NCBI GenBank assembly: GCA_013177945.1
Contig: JABLXW010000015.1
Location: forward strand, 55,395 to 119,394
DNA from: Bacillota bacterium
Lineage (GTDB): Bacteria; Bacillota; DSM-12270; Thermacetogeniales; Thermacetogeniaceae
Direction: 5' to 3'
Length of the DNA: 64,000 bases
The notes beneath the pieces were generated by a model. The model made no database searches. It saw nothing but the letters and a program-made list of their open reading frames with translations, and had not been told where the DNA came from. Positions 49,890 through 58,412 of the stretch are shown piece by piece; the stretch's first letter is position 1, and each line of letters opens with the position of its first letter. The position numbers and the translations under genes were made by a program.

Positions 49890-50357
49890 CTACTCTTCGA
49901 TCAGATCGATCGTCCAGTTTGCGGCCTGGATGGCCGCGTCCAGTTCACGGTAGGCCTTGGCCAGGGCGTCGGCTTCCCGCCTCCACCGGGCGATGTCAAT
50001 GGTGGGCTGGAACTTCACCTCGGAGCGGGTGAGCCGCCATCCGCCGCGCTCCGGGGCGGCCGCCTCGGCCAGGTCCTTTGCAACCTGGTGGCGGAGCTTC
50101 AGCATGTCCCGCCTGGCGATGGCCTCCATGATTGCTCTTCCATCCGGGAGTTGGGCGTGAGCGTTCGTCCGGTTGATGGCGATCACCAGCCTTTCCAGGC
50201 GCTCGGCCAGCCTGTTGATTTCGGCAACAAGGTCCTCCGGCTTTTCTGCCGGCTGGTCCCCTTCCTGCACCCGGGCGTCGTTGATTGCCCGTTCTTTCAG
50301 GGCGCCGATCTGATCCTTCAGGCTCTTGCGCTCCAGGAGCGCTTCCGCCAGCTTCAT
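49890..50357 (-). CDS. DIP1984 family protein
   Basis: A 155-residue helical protein: MKLAEALLERKSLKDQIGAL, KERAINDARVQEGDQPAE, ERLVIAINRTNAHAQLPDGR, MLKLRHQVAKDLAEAA and then ADALAKAYRELDAAIQAANW. This fits the DIP1984 family of unknown function. ATG 50357 has GGAGGTGAGGAG directly upstream; frames further upstream run through REP repeats and are not real. The gene appears intact and monocistronic. Confidence 0.85.
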   Translation of the reverse strand: MKLAEALLERKSLKDQIGALKERAINDARVQEGDQPAEKPEDLVAEINRLAERLERLVIAINRTNAHAQLPDGRAIMEAIARRDMLKLRHQVAKDLAEAAAPERGGWRLTRSEVKFQPTIDIARWRREADALAKAYRELDAAIQAANWTIDLIEE

Positions 50358-50458
50358 TCTCCTCACCTCCTGTCGGGCTAGTAGGTTAGACACAGAAAAA
50401 AGGAAAAAAGTTCCCGGAACAAACAAGGAACAAACAAGGGGACGGTTCTCATGTTTTA

Positions 50459-50704
50459 CAAACAAGGGGACGGTTCTCATGTTTGCGCAAGCAGGCAAGG
50501 GTAAGTGACGAAACACGAAATCAAAAAAGTTAAGTGGTAGACCTGTTAGTGTTCTGCACCAGATGGAAAAACCGGAGCTATAAAATCCTGCAGAAAAATC
50601 AAGGTGATAGAGGGGAGCAGCCTCAGACAGATTGCGAAAATAACGGGGCTGACTGTTGAAATAAAGCCTGAAGGAGGCAAACAGCAGAACCGTCCCCCTG
50701 TTTT
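50459..50704 (+). repeat. 245-bp REP/RAYT-derived element, copy 1
   Basis: It begins with CAAACAAGGGGACGGTTCTC and ends with the inverted motif CAGAACCGTCCCCCTGTTTT, so GGGGACGGTTCT stands at both ends in opposite orientation. The last 110 bases read IKVIEGSSLRQIAKITGLTV, like the C-terminal helix-turn-helix of REP-associated tyrosine transposases (RAYT). I take it as an internally deleted, non-autonomous derivative. An extra REP copy lies just before it at 50431. Copy 2 at 52259 differs at only 4 positions. Confidence 0.8.
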
Positions 50705-50924
50705 GCCCCCGAAGCAGAGCAGGCTGCCCTGGCCCGGCAGCTGGCCGAAATCGCCGCCGAACAGTCAAGGGATGAACCTTGCCGGGAGGCAGGAAATCTG
50801 GAAATAAGCAGAGAAATAACCGATAGAGTTTTTGTCTGGGAGGAGGACATGAGAGCCCGCGTTCGATCTTTTGTTATGGGTGTGGATACCTGGAGAAATC
50901 ATTCAAATGAATTGAGGTGCAAGC
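50705..50924. other. Region upstream of the SEC-C gene
   Basis: One frame here is open from the repeat to about 50939 and reads EAEQAALARQLAEIAAEQSR and EISREITDRVFVWEEDMRAR. It has coding character but no start and probably is the tail of a destroyed gene. A promoter for the SEC-C gene is not evident. Confidence 0.35.
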
Positions 50925-52304
50925 ATGAAGGTCTTTGAAGTGGAGAGGAACGACATCTGCCCCTGCGGCAGCGGGCGCAAGTTTAAAAAGTGCTGCCAGG
51001 AGAGGGTGGAGGAGGCGATTCGCCGGATCGGCCGGGTGATCGGCCTGGGAAACTGTACGGCCGGGGGGCGGGAGATTGTTGAAACCCTCGGATTTGTGTG
51101 CGGGATGCGGGCTGAGGAAGAGGGGCACATGCCGGACCCGGAGACGCTTGGCAGACTGCTGCAGGATGCCTGGGATGAGGAAGAACGGCTGCGCGACTCC
51201 GGGGATGAGGTCGGTTTAAGAGTTCTTTCGGACCGGCTTCAGGGGCTTCTGGGTGAGAAGCCGTATTTGAGGCATCTCAGGGTTCCGGTATGGCAGTTCG
51301 ATTTTGATGAAGACTTTGACATTATGGAATACCTCGACGGAACCTGGGGATATCTGCTTGCGACAAGATCGGTGGAGTTGTTCCGTCTGTCGCTTCTTTA
51401 CGATGACTGCACCGAAGACGAGCTCAAATTGCTGCTCACAGGGCTGAGCTGGCTGGTGGCGGACGACATGCGAGAGCTGTTCTGGCGGTCTGTTCTTTCC
51501 AGGACGAGGAATGACCTGCTGTCGGCTGCCAGAGAGATGAGTGAAATATCTAAAAAATACCAGGATGAGAGTCAGCACGAGTTTTACGCAAAGATACAAA
51601 CCATTTTCAGCAAATATCCAGTATACAAAAAAATGCTGTCGGAAAGCCTGGCGGAAGAGATTAAACCTGCAGTAGCTGCCGTTGTACAGGGAAAAATAAA
51701 GGTGGACGTTCCCCTCTACTCCGTCCTGGGGGGGATTTACGCAACAATCTCCGGCTTTATCGAAAGTTTTGAAAACCTGCTTTTACGCCGCAGGGTACCC
51801 CCTGCGCTGCTGTCGCTGCTGGAGGAAGCGCTTCTGGGCGCCGGTGGGTACGAATTTTTCCTTCCGGAAGTCCTCAATTCTCTCAATGAGAAAATTCAGG
51901 AAATCCAGGACAGCGAGCTGGGAAAATCACTTTGCAATCTGATGCTTTACCTTTCTTTGATGTTTGACGATAACGGGTATGCGCTTCTCGAATACCTTTA
52001 TCTGAGGAATGCCTGCACGTTCCTGGCCGGGCTCCCCCTGGCTCTAACGGAGGCCGGGGTGGAGTTTAAAGACGTCAAAGATCTGTGCGACGAGAACCTG
52101 GTTGAAAAGTACGCCGCTTACCTGGAGTCCCGGAATCTGGCGGAAGAAGCCGGACATGTGCGGGATGTCTACCGGTCCTTTGGTGTACGGGCAAGGGAAA
52201 AGGCTGCAGCCGGGCAGAAAGATCTGGTTAGCTTCGCCCGGTCGCTTGTGGAAGAAGGCAAACAAGGGGACGGTTCTCATGTTTGCGCAAGCAGGCAAGG
52301 GTAA
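50925..52304 (+). CDS. SEC-C metal-binding motif protein
   Basis: A 459-residue protein with a zinc-binding SEC-C motif at its N-terminus, NDICPCGSGRKFKKCCQERV (the motif otherwise known from SecA tails). The remainder is acidic and helical without recognised domains (RLLQDAWDEEERLRDSG; PVWQFDFDEDFDIMEYLDGT; LYLSLMFDDNGYALLEYLYL). ATG 50925 has GAGGTGC just upstream. Its last 15 or so residues (KQGDGSHVCASRQG) are encoded by the REP repeat at 52259, so the natural C-terminus has been replaced by repeat-encoded residues. The gene lies between two near-identical 245-bp direct repeats. Confidence 0.8.
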   Translation: MKVFEVERNDICPCGSGRKFKKCCQERVEEAIRRIGRVIGLGNCTAGGREIVETLGFVCGMRAEEEGHMPDPETLGRLLQDAWDEEERLRDSGDEVGLRVLSDRLQGLLGEKPYLRHLRVPVWQFDFDEDFDIMEYLDGTWGYLLATRSVELFRLSLLYDDCTEDELKLLLTGLSWLVADDMRELFWRSVLSRTRNDLLSAAREMSEISKKYQDESQHEFYAKIQTIFSKYPVYKKMLSESLAEEIKPAVAAVVQGKIKVDVPLYSVLGGIYATISGFIESFENLLLRRRVPPALLSLLEEALLGAGGYEFFLPEVLNSLNEKIQEIQDSELGKSLCNLMLYLSLMFDDNGYALLEYLYLRNACTFLAGLPLALTEAGVEFKDVKDLCDENLVEKYAAYLESRNLAEEAGHVRDVYRSFGVRAREKAAAGQKDLVSFARSLVEEGKQGDGSHVCASRQG

Positions 52305-52504
52305 GTGACGAAACACGAAATCAAAAAAGTTAAGTGGTAGACCTGTTAGTGTTCTGCACCAGATGGAAAAACCGGAGCTATAAAATCCTGCAGAAAAATC
52401 AAGGTGATAGAGGGGAGCAGCCTCAGACAGATTGCGAGGATAACGGGGCTGACTGTTAAAATAGAGCCTGAAGGAGGCAAACAGCAGAACCGTCCCCCTG
52501 TTTG
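52259..52504 (+). repeat. 245-bp REP/RAYT-derived element, copy 2
   Basis: Matches copy 1 at 50459-50704 base for base with an offset of exactly 1800 and only 4 differences, all in the last 70 bases. It carries the same RAYT-like tail (VIEGSSLRQIARITGLTVKI) and inverted terminal motifs. It overlaps the 3' end of the SEC-C gene. The two copies are in direct orientation and could recombine to delete the gene. Confidence 0.85.
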
Positions 52505-52549
52505 TGCCCCTGTTTGTGTGTGCCGGTTCTTTTATAACACTTTTCTGCT

Positions 52550-52615
52550 GTGCGGGATACTCCGTTACTCGGGGGGAGAAGTAACAATGGTTACTTTGTC
52601 CGGAGCATCCCGCAC
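52550..52615. other. Nested inverted repeat / structured RNA candidate
   Basis: The outer stem GTGCGGGATACTCCG (52550-52564) pairs with CGGAGCATCCCGCAC (52601-52615) in 14 of 15 positions. Inside it AAGTAAC (52579-52585) pairs with GTTACTT (52590-52596) around an AATG loop. Neither stem is followed by a T-run on the plus strand. It is not part of the REP element that ends at 52504. Function unknown. Confidence 0.55.
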
Positions 52616-52662
52616 GCTGCACTTTTTTCATTTCATATAGCAAAAGGCATGCCAGGGATATT

Positions 52663-52707
52663 AAAAAAAGTTACCCTTCACTTCGATTTGCAGACCGAAA
52701 TGAAGGG
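52663..52707 (-). terminator. Rho-independent terminator of the GntP-family permease gene
   Basis: On the minus strand, CCCTTCATTTCG (52707-52696) pairs with CGAAGTGAAGGG (52685-52674) in 11 of 12 positions, followed by TAACTTTTTTT. It lies about 65 bases past the stop of the permease gene (52774). Confidence 0.75.
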
Positions 52708-52773
52708 CAGAAAAGAAAGTGGGGGAAATTTGTAATAGCACGTGCACCAGCTTTCGGGCCTTGATTTAGTAAA

Positions 52774-54144
52774 TTATACTATTCCAAATATAGAAACGAT
52801 CGCAATTACGATAAAAACTGTTAAGGTTTTCATGACCGTGATTGCGAAAATATCGGGATAGGACTCCCTGTGCGTTAAGCCGCAAATTGCCAGCAGGGTG
52901 ATCACCGCACCGTTATGAGGCAGGGTATCGAAACCACCGCAGGCCATTGCAGCTATTCTGTGCAGCAACTCAGGGCTGACTCCCACCCGGTGGGCCCATT
53001 CAAGATACTGTTTTCCCATGATTTCAAGTGCGATGCTGAGACCGCCGGAGCCGGACCCTGTGATGCCTGCTAAAGAGGTCACCGCGATCGCTTCCGAAAC
53101 AAGCGGAGTGCCTTTAATACCTAAAACTGCAGAAGCAATTGCTTTGAAGCCCGGAAGAGAAGCGATCACGCTCCCGTAGCCTACCTCAGACGACGTATTC
53201 ATGATGGCCAGCAGCGACCCGATTGTACCTGTGTTGAGGCTTTTTACAACAGAATCTTTAAAGTATTTCCAGTTGAAAGTGATCGCCAGCAAAATTCCTA
53301 TAACAATGGCCAGGATTAAGGCCCAAATTCCGGCTACGCTGCTCAGCTGCACCCCCGGGTAATTGCTTAAAATCGCCGGGTCCCACCTGCTAATCCATTT
53401 GGTGAAGAAAAAGTTGCCTCCCAGAACTGCCAGCAGGGGTATGCACGAGATTGCAGCATTGGGCAGCCTGTCATCGTTTGAAGTTTCAGGTTCGTTAAGG
53501 GTATGCTTTCCATAGCCTTCCCCTTTTGCGATCGCTTTGCGCTTCCGGTATTCAAGCCACGCCATGCCTCCTGTAAAGAGGATGACTGCCCCAATCAGTC
53601 CGGTCCATGGTGCTGCGTAGGTGGTAGTTCCAAAGTATTTGGTGGGGATAATGTTTTGTATCTGCGGCGATCCGGGCAGGGCGTCCATTGCGAACGTAAA
53701 AGAACCCAAGGCAATGCAGGCGGGGATGAGTCTTTTAGGAATGTTTGCTTCCTTAAAAAGGGCCGCGGCGAATGGGTACACTGCAAAGGCCACAACGAAT
53801 AAGCTGACACCGCCGTAGACCAGAACCGCACATGACAACACCACCGCTAATATGGCACGTTCTGGCCCCAACTTTTGAATTAAAGCCTTGGCGATTGAGC
53901 GGGCCGCGCCGCTGTCTTCCATGACTTTTCCGAAAACTGCACCCAGCATAAAGATCGGGAAGAAGCTTTTCGCGTAGCCCACCGCTTTTGCCATAAATAA
54001 CTCGGTATAGGTTGGCAGCAAACTTGCCCCGGAAAATAAAGCCGCGAGCAGGGCGCAAACCGGGGCAAACAGTATCACGGAAAAACCGCGGTATGCCAGG
54101 AAAATCAGCAGTGCGAGACTTAAGATGATGCCTAAGATAGCCAC
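52774..54144 (-). CDS. GntP-family permease (hydroxybutyrate/gluconate type)
   Basis: A 456-residue membrane transporter with about 12-14 hydrophobic segments. ILFAPVCALLAALFSG, SFFPIFMLGAVFGKVMEDSG, FTFAMDALPGSPQIQNIIPT and SGSGGLSIALEIMGKQYLEW are typical of the GntP family, which imports gluconate, fructuronate or D-beta-hydroxybutyrate with protons. The GTG/ATG start at 54144 follows GGAGGGTC. It is divergent from the sigma-54 activator and lies beside CoA-transferase and crotonase genes, so a short hydroxy acid is a more likely substrate than a sugar acid; this is inference. A good terminator follows. Confidence 0.85.
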   Translation of the reverse strand: MAILGIILSLALLIFLAYRGFSVILFAPVCALLAALFSGASLLPTYTELFMAKAVGYAKSFFPIFMLGAVFGKVMEDSGAARSIAKALIQKLGPERAILAVVLSCAVLVYGGVSLFVVAFAVYPFAAALFKEANIPKRLIPACIALGSFTFAMDALPGSPQIQNIIPTKYFGTTTYAAPWTGLIGAVILFTGGMAWLEYRKRKAIAKGEGYGKHTLNEPETSNDDRLPNAAISCIPLLAVLGGNFFFTKWISRWDPAILSNYPGVQLSSVAGIWALILAIVIGILLAITFNWKYFKDSVVKSLNTGTIGSLLAIMNTSSEVGYGSVIASLPGFKAIASAVLGIKGTPLVSEAIAVTSLAGITGSGSGGLSIALEIMGKQYLEWAHRVGVSPELLHRIAAMACGGFDTLPHNGAVITLLAICGLTHRESYPDIFAITVMKTLTVFIVIAIVSIFGIV

Positions 54145-54689
54145 AATTTTGACCCTCCTTCGACCTGTCTTTTTTTAAGTCTTGTCGTGTGCCTGTTTCG
54201 TTTTGACTGGTAGGTTAGCCCGGCAGCAGCAGATTAATTCTGTGGTTAAAACAACGGTTAAAACAACAAACCGGCCGGCTTCCGAACTCCTCTTTTGATC
54301 ATTTGTTTCCGGTCATGAAAGGCCACCTCCCGGTTAGGCGGTATAAGAAGCAGCAACCTACTGGGATGTGCTCAGCAAGTTTTATGCCAGGGTTTATTAC
54401 CCGGGAACGTAATGGGAAGGAAATGCTAAGGATTCGTGGAAAATTGTGGATTCAAACATATTGATCAAGAAAATTGGTGAGCAAGATTGCTTGAAAAGGA
54501 TTTTCAAAAGAGGATTTTTCATGAAGTTTCCCTTTAGGGTTTAACGCGTGCCAGTATTTGTGACGGCGAATAACTGAAATGTTATAATTTTTTAGGATAA
54601 TAGTCACAGCGTAAAATTTTAATTGCAAGTTTTTGCAATCGTTTATTCACCATTGCACCTGTTTTTTAATGTTTTTGATAATTGATATA
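54145..54689. other. Divergent control region
   Basis: The region between the permease and the regulator. It is AT-rich in the part near the regulator. ATTGCAA (54622-54628) and TTGCAAT (54633-54639) form an inverted repeat with a 4-base gap, a candidate activator site. No ORF is supported. A minus-strand promoter for the permease could not be assigned; GGCACACGAC near 54190 resembles only half of a sigma-54 site. Confidence 0.45.
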
Positions 54690-54705
54690 TGGCACGTAAA
54701 TTGCA
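54690..54705 (+). promoter_or_regulatory. Sigma-54 (RpoN) promoter
   Basis: TGGCACGTAAATTGCA matches the -24/-12 consensus TGGCAC-N5-TTGCA in every position. It faces the regulator gene (ATG 54801). Two direct repeats of GTGAATTGCAGC follow at about 54711 and 54725, perhaps regulator-binding sites. The layout suggests that the activator controls its own gene, and perhaps others in the module. Confidence 0.75.
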
Positions 54706-54800
54706 ACCACGTGAATTGCAGCTTGTGAATTGCAGCCTTGAAATTGTGAAAATAAGCACGAGAACTTGCTCTAAAGTTATTCATAGGGGGTGGGGGGATC

Positions 54801-56375
54801 ATGAATGATACCGAGAGAAAAGAAAATTCTAAACAAAAATTAGTTGCTAAAAAAGACAACTGTATTCGCCGGGAAAAAATTGTGCATTTGCATGATTATT
54901 GTAAGAAAATCACCGGACATGATTCTCACGAGTTAACAAAAAAAATAGAAGAGGTCTTGGCTGAGTTCAGGCAAACAATCCATTTGTATGAAGGAACTCT
55001 GGAAAACTTGTATGACGGAATATTTATTGCCGATCGCAAAGGTTTTGCTGTTTTTTGCAATCGGGCCTTCGAAAAACTTACCGGACTTTCTAGAGAACAG
55101 ATAATAAACATGAACGTAAGTGAAATGGAGGAGAAGGGATTTATTTCGGAGTCGATTGTGAAAAAAGTTCTTAATACCGGCAGGCCCTGCACGTTGACAA
55201 TACAATATCCGACGGGCCGGGATATTGTTGTCTCAGCCGTTCCATATTTTATCGATGGAAAATTGTCTTACGTTGTTTGCAGTTTGCGGGACCTTACGGA
55301 GTTAATTGCGCTGAAGGCGGAGCTGGAAGAGGTCAGGAGGCAGCTGGATATTTCAAAGCTGCAGCTGGACAACATCAAGCTGGAAAAGATTAAAAACAGT
55401 CAGGAATTTATATTTCGCAGTTCGACCATGGAAAAGGTCTTATCGCTGGCTTTAAAGGTGGGTAGAGTTGATACTACTGTGCTTATATTAGGTGAATCAG
55501 GTGTGGGCAAGGATCTGCTGGCTAAATTTATCCATTCGGTTTCAGAGCGGAGCGAAGGCCCTTTTGTCAAGATTTGCTGCGAGGCCATACCGGAGACCCT
55601 CCTGGAATCAGAATTGTTCGGCTACGAAAAAGGCGCCTTTACAGGAGCCAAAGGGAATGGGAAAATGGGGCTTTTCGAGCTGGCCAATAAAGGCACCTTA
55701 TTTCTTGACGAGATCGGAGAGCTGCCTGTGAGGCTTCAAACGAAGCTGTTGAACGTGCTCCAGGATCGCAAAATTATGCGCCTTGGGGGAACAAAGCCGA
55801 TCGACATTAACGTGAGAATTATAGCGGCAACAAATCGGAACCTGGAGAAAATGGTTGCCGAAGGGAAATTCCGGGAGGACCTGTTTTTCAGGCTTAATGT
55901 AGTTCCGATCACCATCCCCCCGCTCAGAGAGCGCCGCAATGATATACTGCCGCTGATAAACCATTTTCTGGCGCAGTATAATAAAAAGTACGATTTAAAG
56001 AAAAAACTTTCGGCAGCCGCAATTGACAGGTTGTTGGCTTATAATTGGCCGGGTAATGTCCGGGAGCTCCAGAACGTAATTGAAAGGCTGGTTGTTTTAA
56101 GTTCTACGGACCTGATTGACGTGGACGAACTCCCTAAAGAAATTCTTGAGAAAGGCTCCAGCAGTAAGTTGCAACAGGAAACACCTGCAAAAGAGGAGGA
56201 TATTTTTACGGCCCGTTTTTCAAGCTATCGGAATCTCCATGACTTTTTATACGAAGCAGAAAAGTCCATGATATCCTGGGCGCTCGAGAAGACGGACAAT
56301 CAGCGTGATGCAGCTGCAATTTTAGGAATTGACGCCTCTACTCTGACGCGCAAGAAGCAGCGGCTTGGGATCTGA
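54801..56375 (+). CDS. PAS-domain sigma-54-dependent transcriptional activator
   Basis: A 524-residue activator. After a charged N-terminus, a PAS domain spans roughly residues 60-170 (YEGTLENLYDGIFIADRKGF; NRAFEKLTGLSREQI) and probably senses a small ligand. A coiled segment (LKAELEEVRRQLDISKLQLD) leads to the AAA+ domain with Walker A GESGVGKDLLAKFIH, the sigma-54 contact loop GAFTGAKGNG, Walker B LFLDEIGELP, and RLNVVPITIPPLRERRNDI. The C-terminus is a Fis-type helix-turn-helix (NQRDAAAILGIDASTLTRKK). ATG 54801 follows GGGGTGGGG. It lies between the permease and the acyl-CoA genes and most likely controls both. Confidence 0.92.
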   Translation: MNDTERKENSKQKLVAKKDNCIRREKIVHLHDYCKKITGHDSHELTKKIEEVLAEFRQTIHLYEGTLENLYDGIFIADRKGFAVFCNRAFEKLTGLSREQIINMNVSEMEEKGFISESIVKKVLNTGRPCTLTIQYPTGRDIVVSAVPYFIDGKLSYVVCSLRDLTELIALKAELEEVRRQLDISKLQLDNIKLEKIKNSQEFIFRSSTMEKVLSLALKVGRVDTTVLILGESGVGKDLLAKFIHSVSERSEGPFVKICCEAIPETLLESELFGYEKGAFTGAKGNGKMGLFELANKGTLFLDEIGELPVRLQTKLLNVLQDRKIMRLGGTKPIDINVRIIAATNRNLEKMVAEGKFREDLFFRLNVVPITIPPLRERRNDILPLINHFLAQYNKKYDLKKKLSAAAIDRLLAYNWPGNVRELQNVIERLVVLSSTDLIDVDELPKEILEKGSSSKLQQETPAKEEDIFTARFSSYRNLHDFLYEAEKSMISWALEKTDNQRDAAAILGIDASTLTRKKQRLGI

Positions 56376-56804
56376 CTTAAAAAGTGCTGCCACCAGGCGT
56401 TTCTTGAGGTCTAGAATCCCGGTAAATCAAGCAGTTTTTCAACGCGTTGAAATGCCCCGCCTCTTGTCCTGTCCTTGTGCCGAGGCAGAGGGTTTGAGAA
56501 CGGATGCTTTTTTGAATTGACAGGGGAGGATTGAAGAACATCCTTCCCTTTTTTATTTATTTTTCGCTCTCCCTTCTTCCCAGTCTCCAAAAACTGCGGC
56601 GAGTTCCGCCTCGCGGGCGGGGCGGAGGGGAGCGGCGAAACAACTGGTATGCTTTTTGCTTGAAAGGTTGGGGCAAATGTACTAAAGCCCTAGCCAGGAG
56701 GTGGTCGGATCTATGGACGGCACGAAGTTTTAAAGTGCGCGGTCGGTTGAAGTAATTACCCAGATGTTATTGAACCAGACGAAGCTTACGGGAGGTGTTC
56801 TTTT
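56376..56804. other. Intergenic region before the CoA-transferase operon
   Basis: It contains the terminator at 56523-56560. Past it, GGCACG near 56717 with TTTTAA could be half of a sigma-54-like site, but the -12 TTGCA is missing. No convincing vegetative promoter is seen, and no gene; a 74-codon frame at 56531 starts inside the terminator and is rejected. Confidence 0.4.
56523..56560 (+). terminator. Rho-independent terminator
   Basis: GGGGAGGAT (56523-56531) pairs with ATCCTTCCC (56540-56548) around an 8-base loop, with one G-U pair, and is followed by TTTTTTATTTATTTTT. It lies 150 bases after the activator gene and should separate it from the CoA-transferase operon, which therefore needs its own promoter. 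Confidence 0.8.
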
Positions 56805-58385
56805 ATGGTGAGGTTCCTCTCTGCGGAAGAGGCAATAGATCTGATACGAGACGGCGCTACAGTAGGGGTGTCCGGCTTTATCGGCGCAGGCTATCCAGAG
56901 CACCTGGCGCGGAAAATTGAAGAAAAATTTCTGGCCACGGAGCATCCGCAGAAATTAACGGTAGTATACAGTGCCGGAATGGGTGACTACGGGTCTCGCG
57001 GCATGAACCATTTTGGTCATGCCGGCTTGGTGAAGAGGATCATCGGAGGACATTATGGGCTGGTTCCTCGCTTTCAAGAGCTTGTGGCAAAGAATGAAGT
57101 AGAAGCATACTGCTGGCCTCAGGGAGTAGTTGCCCATTTTTACCGGGCGGTGGCCGGCAACAGGCCTGGCGTAATAACCAAGGTGGGGTTGGGCACCTTC
57201 GTTGATCCTCGCGTTGAAGGCGGCAAGCTTAACGACTGTACCAGGGAAGACCTGATCAAAGTTCTAGAAATTGATGGAGAGGAATGGCTTCTTTACAAGG
57301 CATTTCCCATCGACGTGGCACTAATTAGAGGAACGTCGGCGGACGAGAACGGCAACATCTCTATGGAAAAAGAGGCGGTGCTTACCGAAGCCCTCTATAT
57401 CGCCGAGGCTGCAAAAAGGTCGGGCGGCATTGTAATCGCTCAGGTCGAAAGGATTGTACGTTCGGGTTCGATACCACCTAAACAGGTCAAAGTTCCGGGC
57501 GCTGTTGTCGATGTGGTGGTTGTCGCGCCGGCTGAAGATCACCCTCAGACGTTTGGCAGCCCGGATTACAACGCGTGTTGGGCGGGGGAGATACGCGTGC
57601 CTATGGGACAGGTCCCTCCCATACCGCTTGATGAGCGCAAGGTGATTGCCCGCCGTGCTGCCATGGAGTTGAGGCCGGCATCAATCGTGAACCTTGGATT
57701 TGGGATTCCTGAAGGAGTTGCTGCCGTAGCGGCAGAGGAGGGAATCCAGAATGAAATGCTTCTCACCGTTGAGGCCGGAGCGTTTGGCGGAGTGCCGGCG
57801 GCAGGTCTGAGCTTCGGAGCAACTTATAATGCCGAGGCGATTTTCGACCACGCCCAGCAGTTTGATTTCTACGATGGTGGAGGTTTGGACATCACGTTTT
57901 TAGGCCTGGCGCAGGTCGACAGAGAGGGAAACATTAACGTAAGTAAATTCGGCAGAGTGGTCGGCCCGGGTGGTTTTATCAACATCGCGCAGAACACGCC
58001 GAAGGTGGTTTTTTGCGGAACTTTGACTGCAGGCGGGTTGAAGATCGAGGTTAAGGACGGCAGAGTTGGCATAGTCCAGGAAGGCAAATTTAAGAAATTT
58101 GTGAACAAAGTGGAGCAGATTACTTTTAGCGGGAAGTATGCTCGCGAAGTCGGCCAAAAAGTTCTTTATATTACTGAGCGGGCCGTTTTCGAGCTGCAGC
58201 AGGACGGTCTGGTTCTCACGGAGATAGCACCGGGGATCGACTTGCACGAGCATGTTCTAAGCCAGATTGAATTTCCGGTCAAGATCGCCGAAGATTTGCG
58301 GACGATGGATCAGAGAATCTTTTTGGATAAGCCTATGGGACTGAAAGACGATATCAGGTCAGGCGATTCGTGTCTGGTTAAATAA
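56805..58385 (+). CDS. Acyl-CoA:carboxylate CoA-transferase (fused alpha-beta)
   Basis: A 526-residue class I CoA-transferase with both subunits in one chain, like propionate/acetate CoA-transferases (Pct, YdiF). The alpha half has GATVGVSGFIGAGYPEHLAR and the beta half has IVNLGFGIPEGVAAVAAEEG. The catalytic Glu is in LTVEAGAFGGVPAAG, near residue 327. GGGLDITFLGLAQVDREGNI and NVSKFG follow. ATG 56805 follows GGGAGGTG. It would activate an incoming acid by exchange with acetyl-CoA or another acyl-CoA. It is first in an operon with crotonase and acyl-CoA dehydrogenase. Confidence 0.9.
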   Translation: MVRFLSAEEAIDLIRDGATVGVSGFIGAGYPEHLARKIEEKFLATEHPQKLTVVYSAGMGDYGSRGMNHFGHAGLVKRIIGGHYGLVPRFQELVAKNEVEAYCWPQGVVAHFYRAVAGNRPGVITKVGLGTFVDPRVEGGKLNDCTREDLIKVLEIDGEEWLLYKAFPIDVALIRGTSADENGNISMEKEAVLTEALYIAEAAKRSGGIVIAQVERIVRSGSIPPKQVKVPGAVVDVVVVAPAEDHPQTFGSPDYNACWAGEIRVPMGQVPPIPLDERKVIARRAAMELRPASIVNLGFGIPEGVAAVAAEEGIQNEMLLTVEAGAFGGVPAAGLSFGATYNAEAIFDHAQQFDFYDGGGLDITFLGLAQVDREGNINVSKFGRVVGPGGFINIAQNTPKVVFCGTLTAGGLKIEVKDGRVGIVQEGKFKKFVNKVEQITFSGKYAREVGQKVLYITERAVFELQQDGLVLTEIAPGIDLHEHVLSQIEFPVKIAEDLRTMDQRIFLDKPMGLKDDIRSGDSCLVK

Positions 58386-58412
58386 GAGTATTGCAAGGAG
58401 GAGGAGCAGCAA

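Noticed and set aside
50357-50768. A long N-terminal extension of the DIP1984-family protein.
   Set aside because: The upstream codons are translated REP/RAYT repeat, and the strong GGAGGTGAGGAG site fixes the start at 50357.
27034-52505. The repeated GGGACGGTTCT motifs as a CRISPR array.
   Set aside because: The copies are scattered, occur in both orientations, lack regular spacers and have no cas genes nearby. They fit REP/RAYT elements better.
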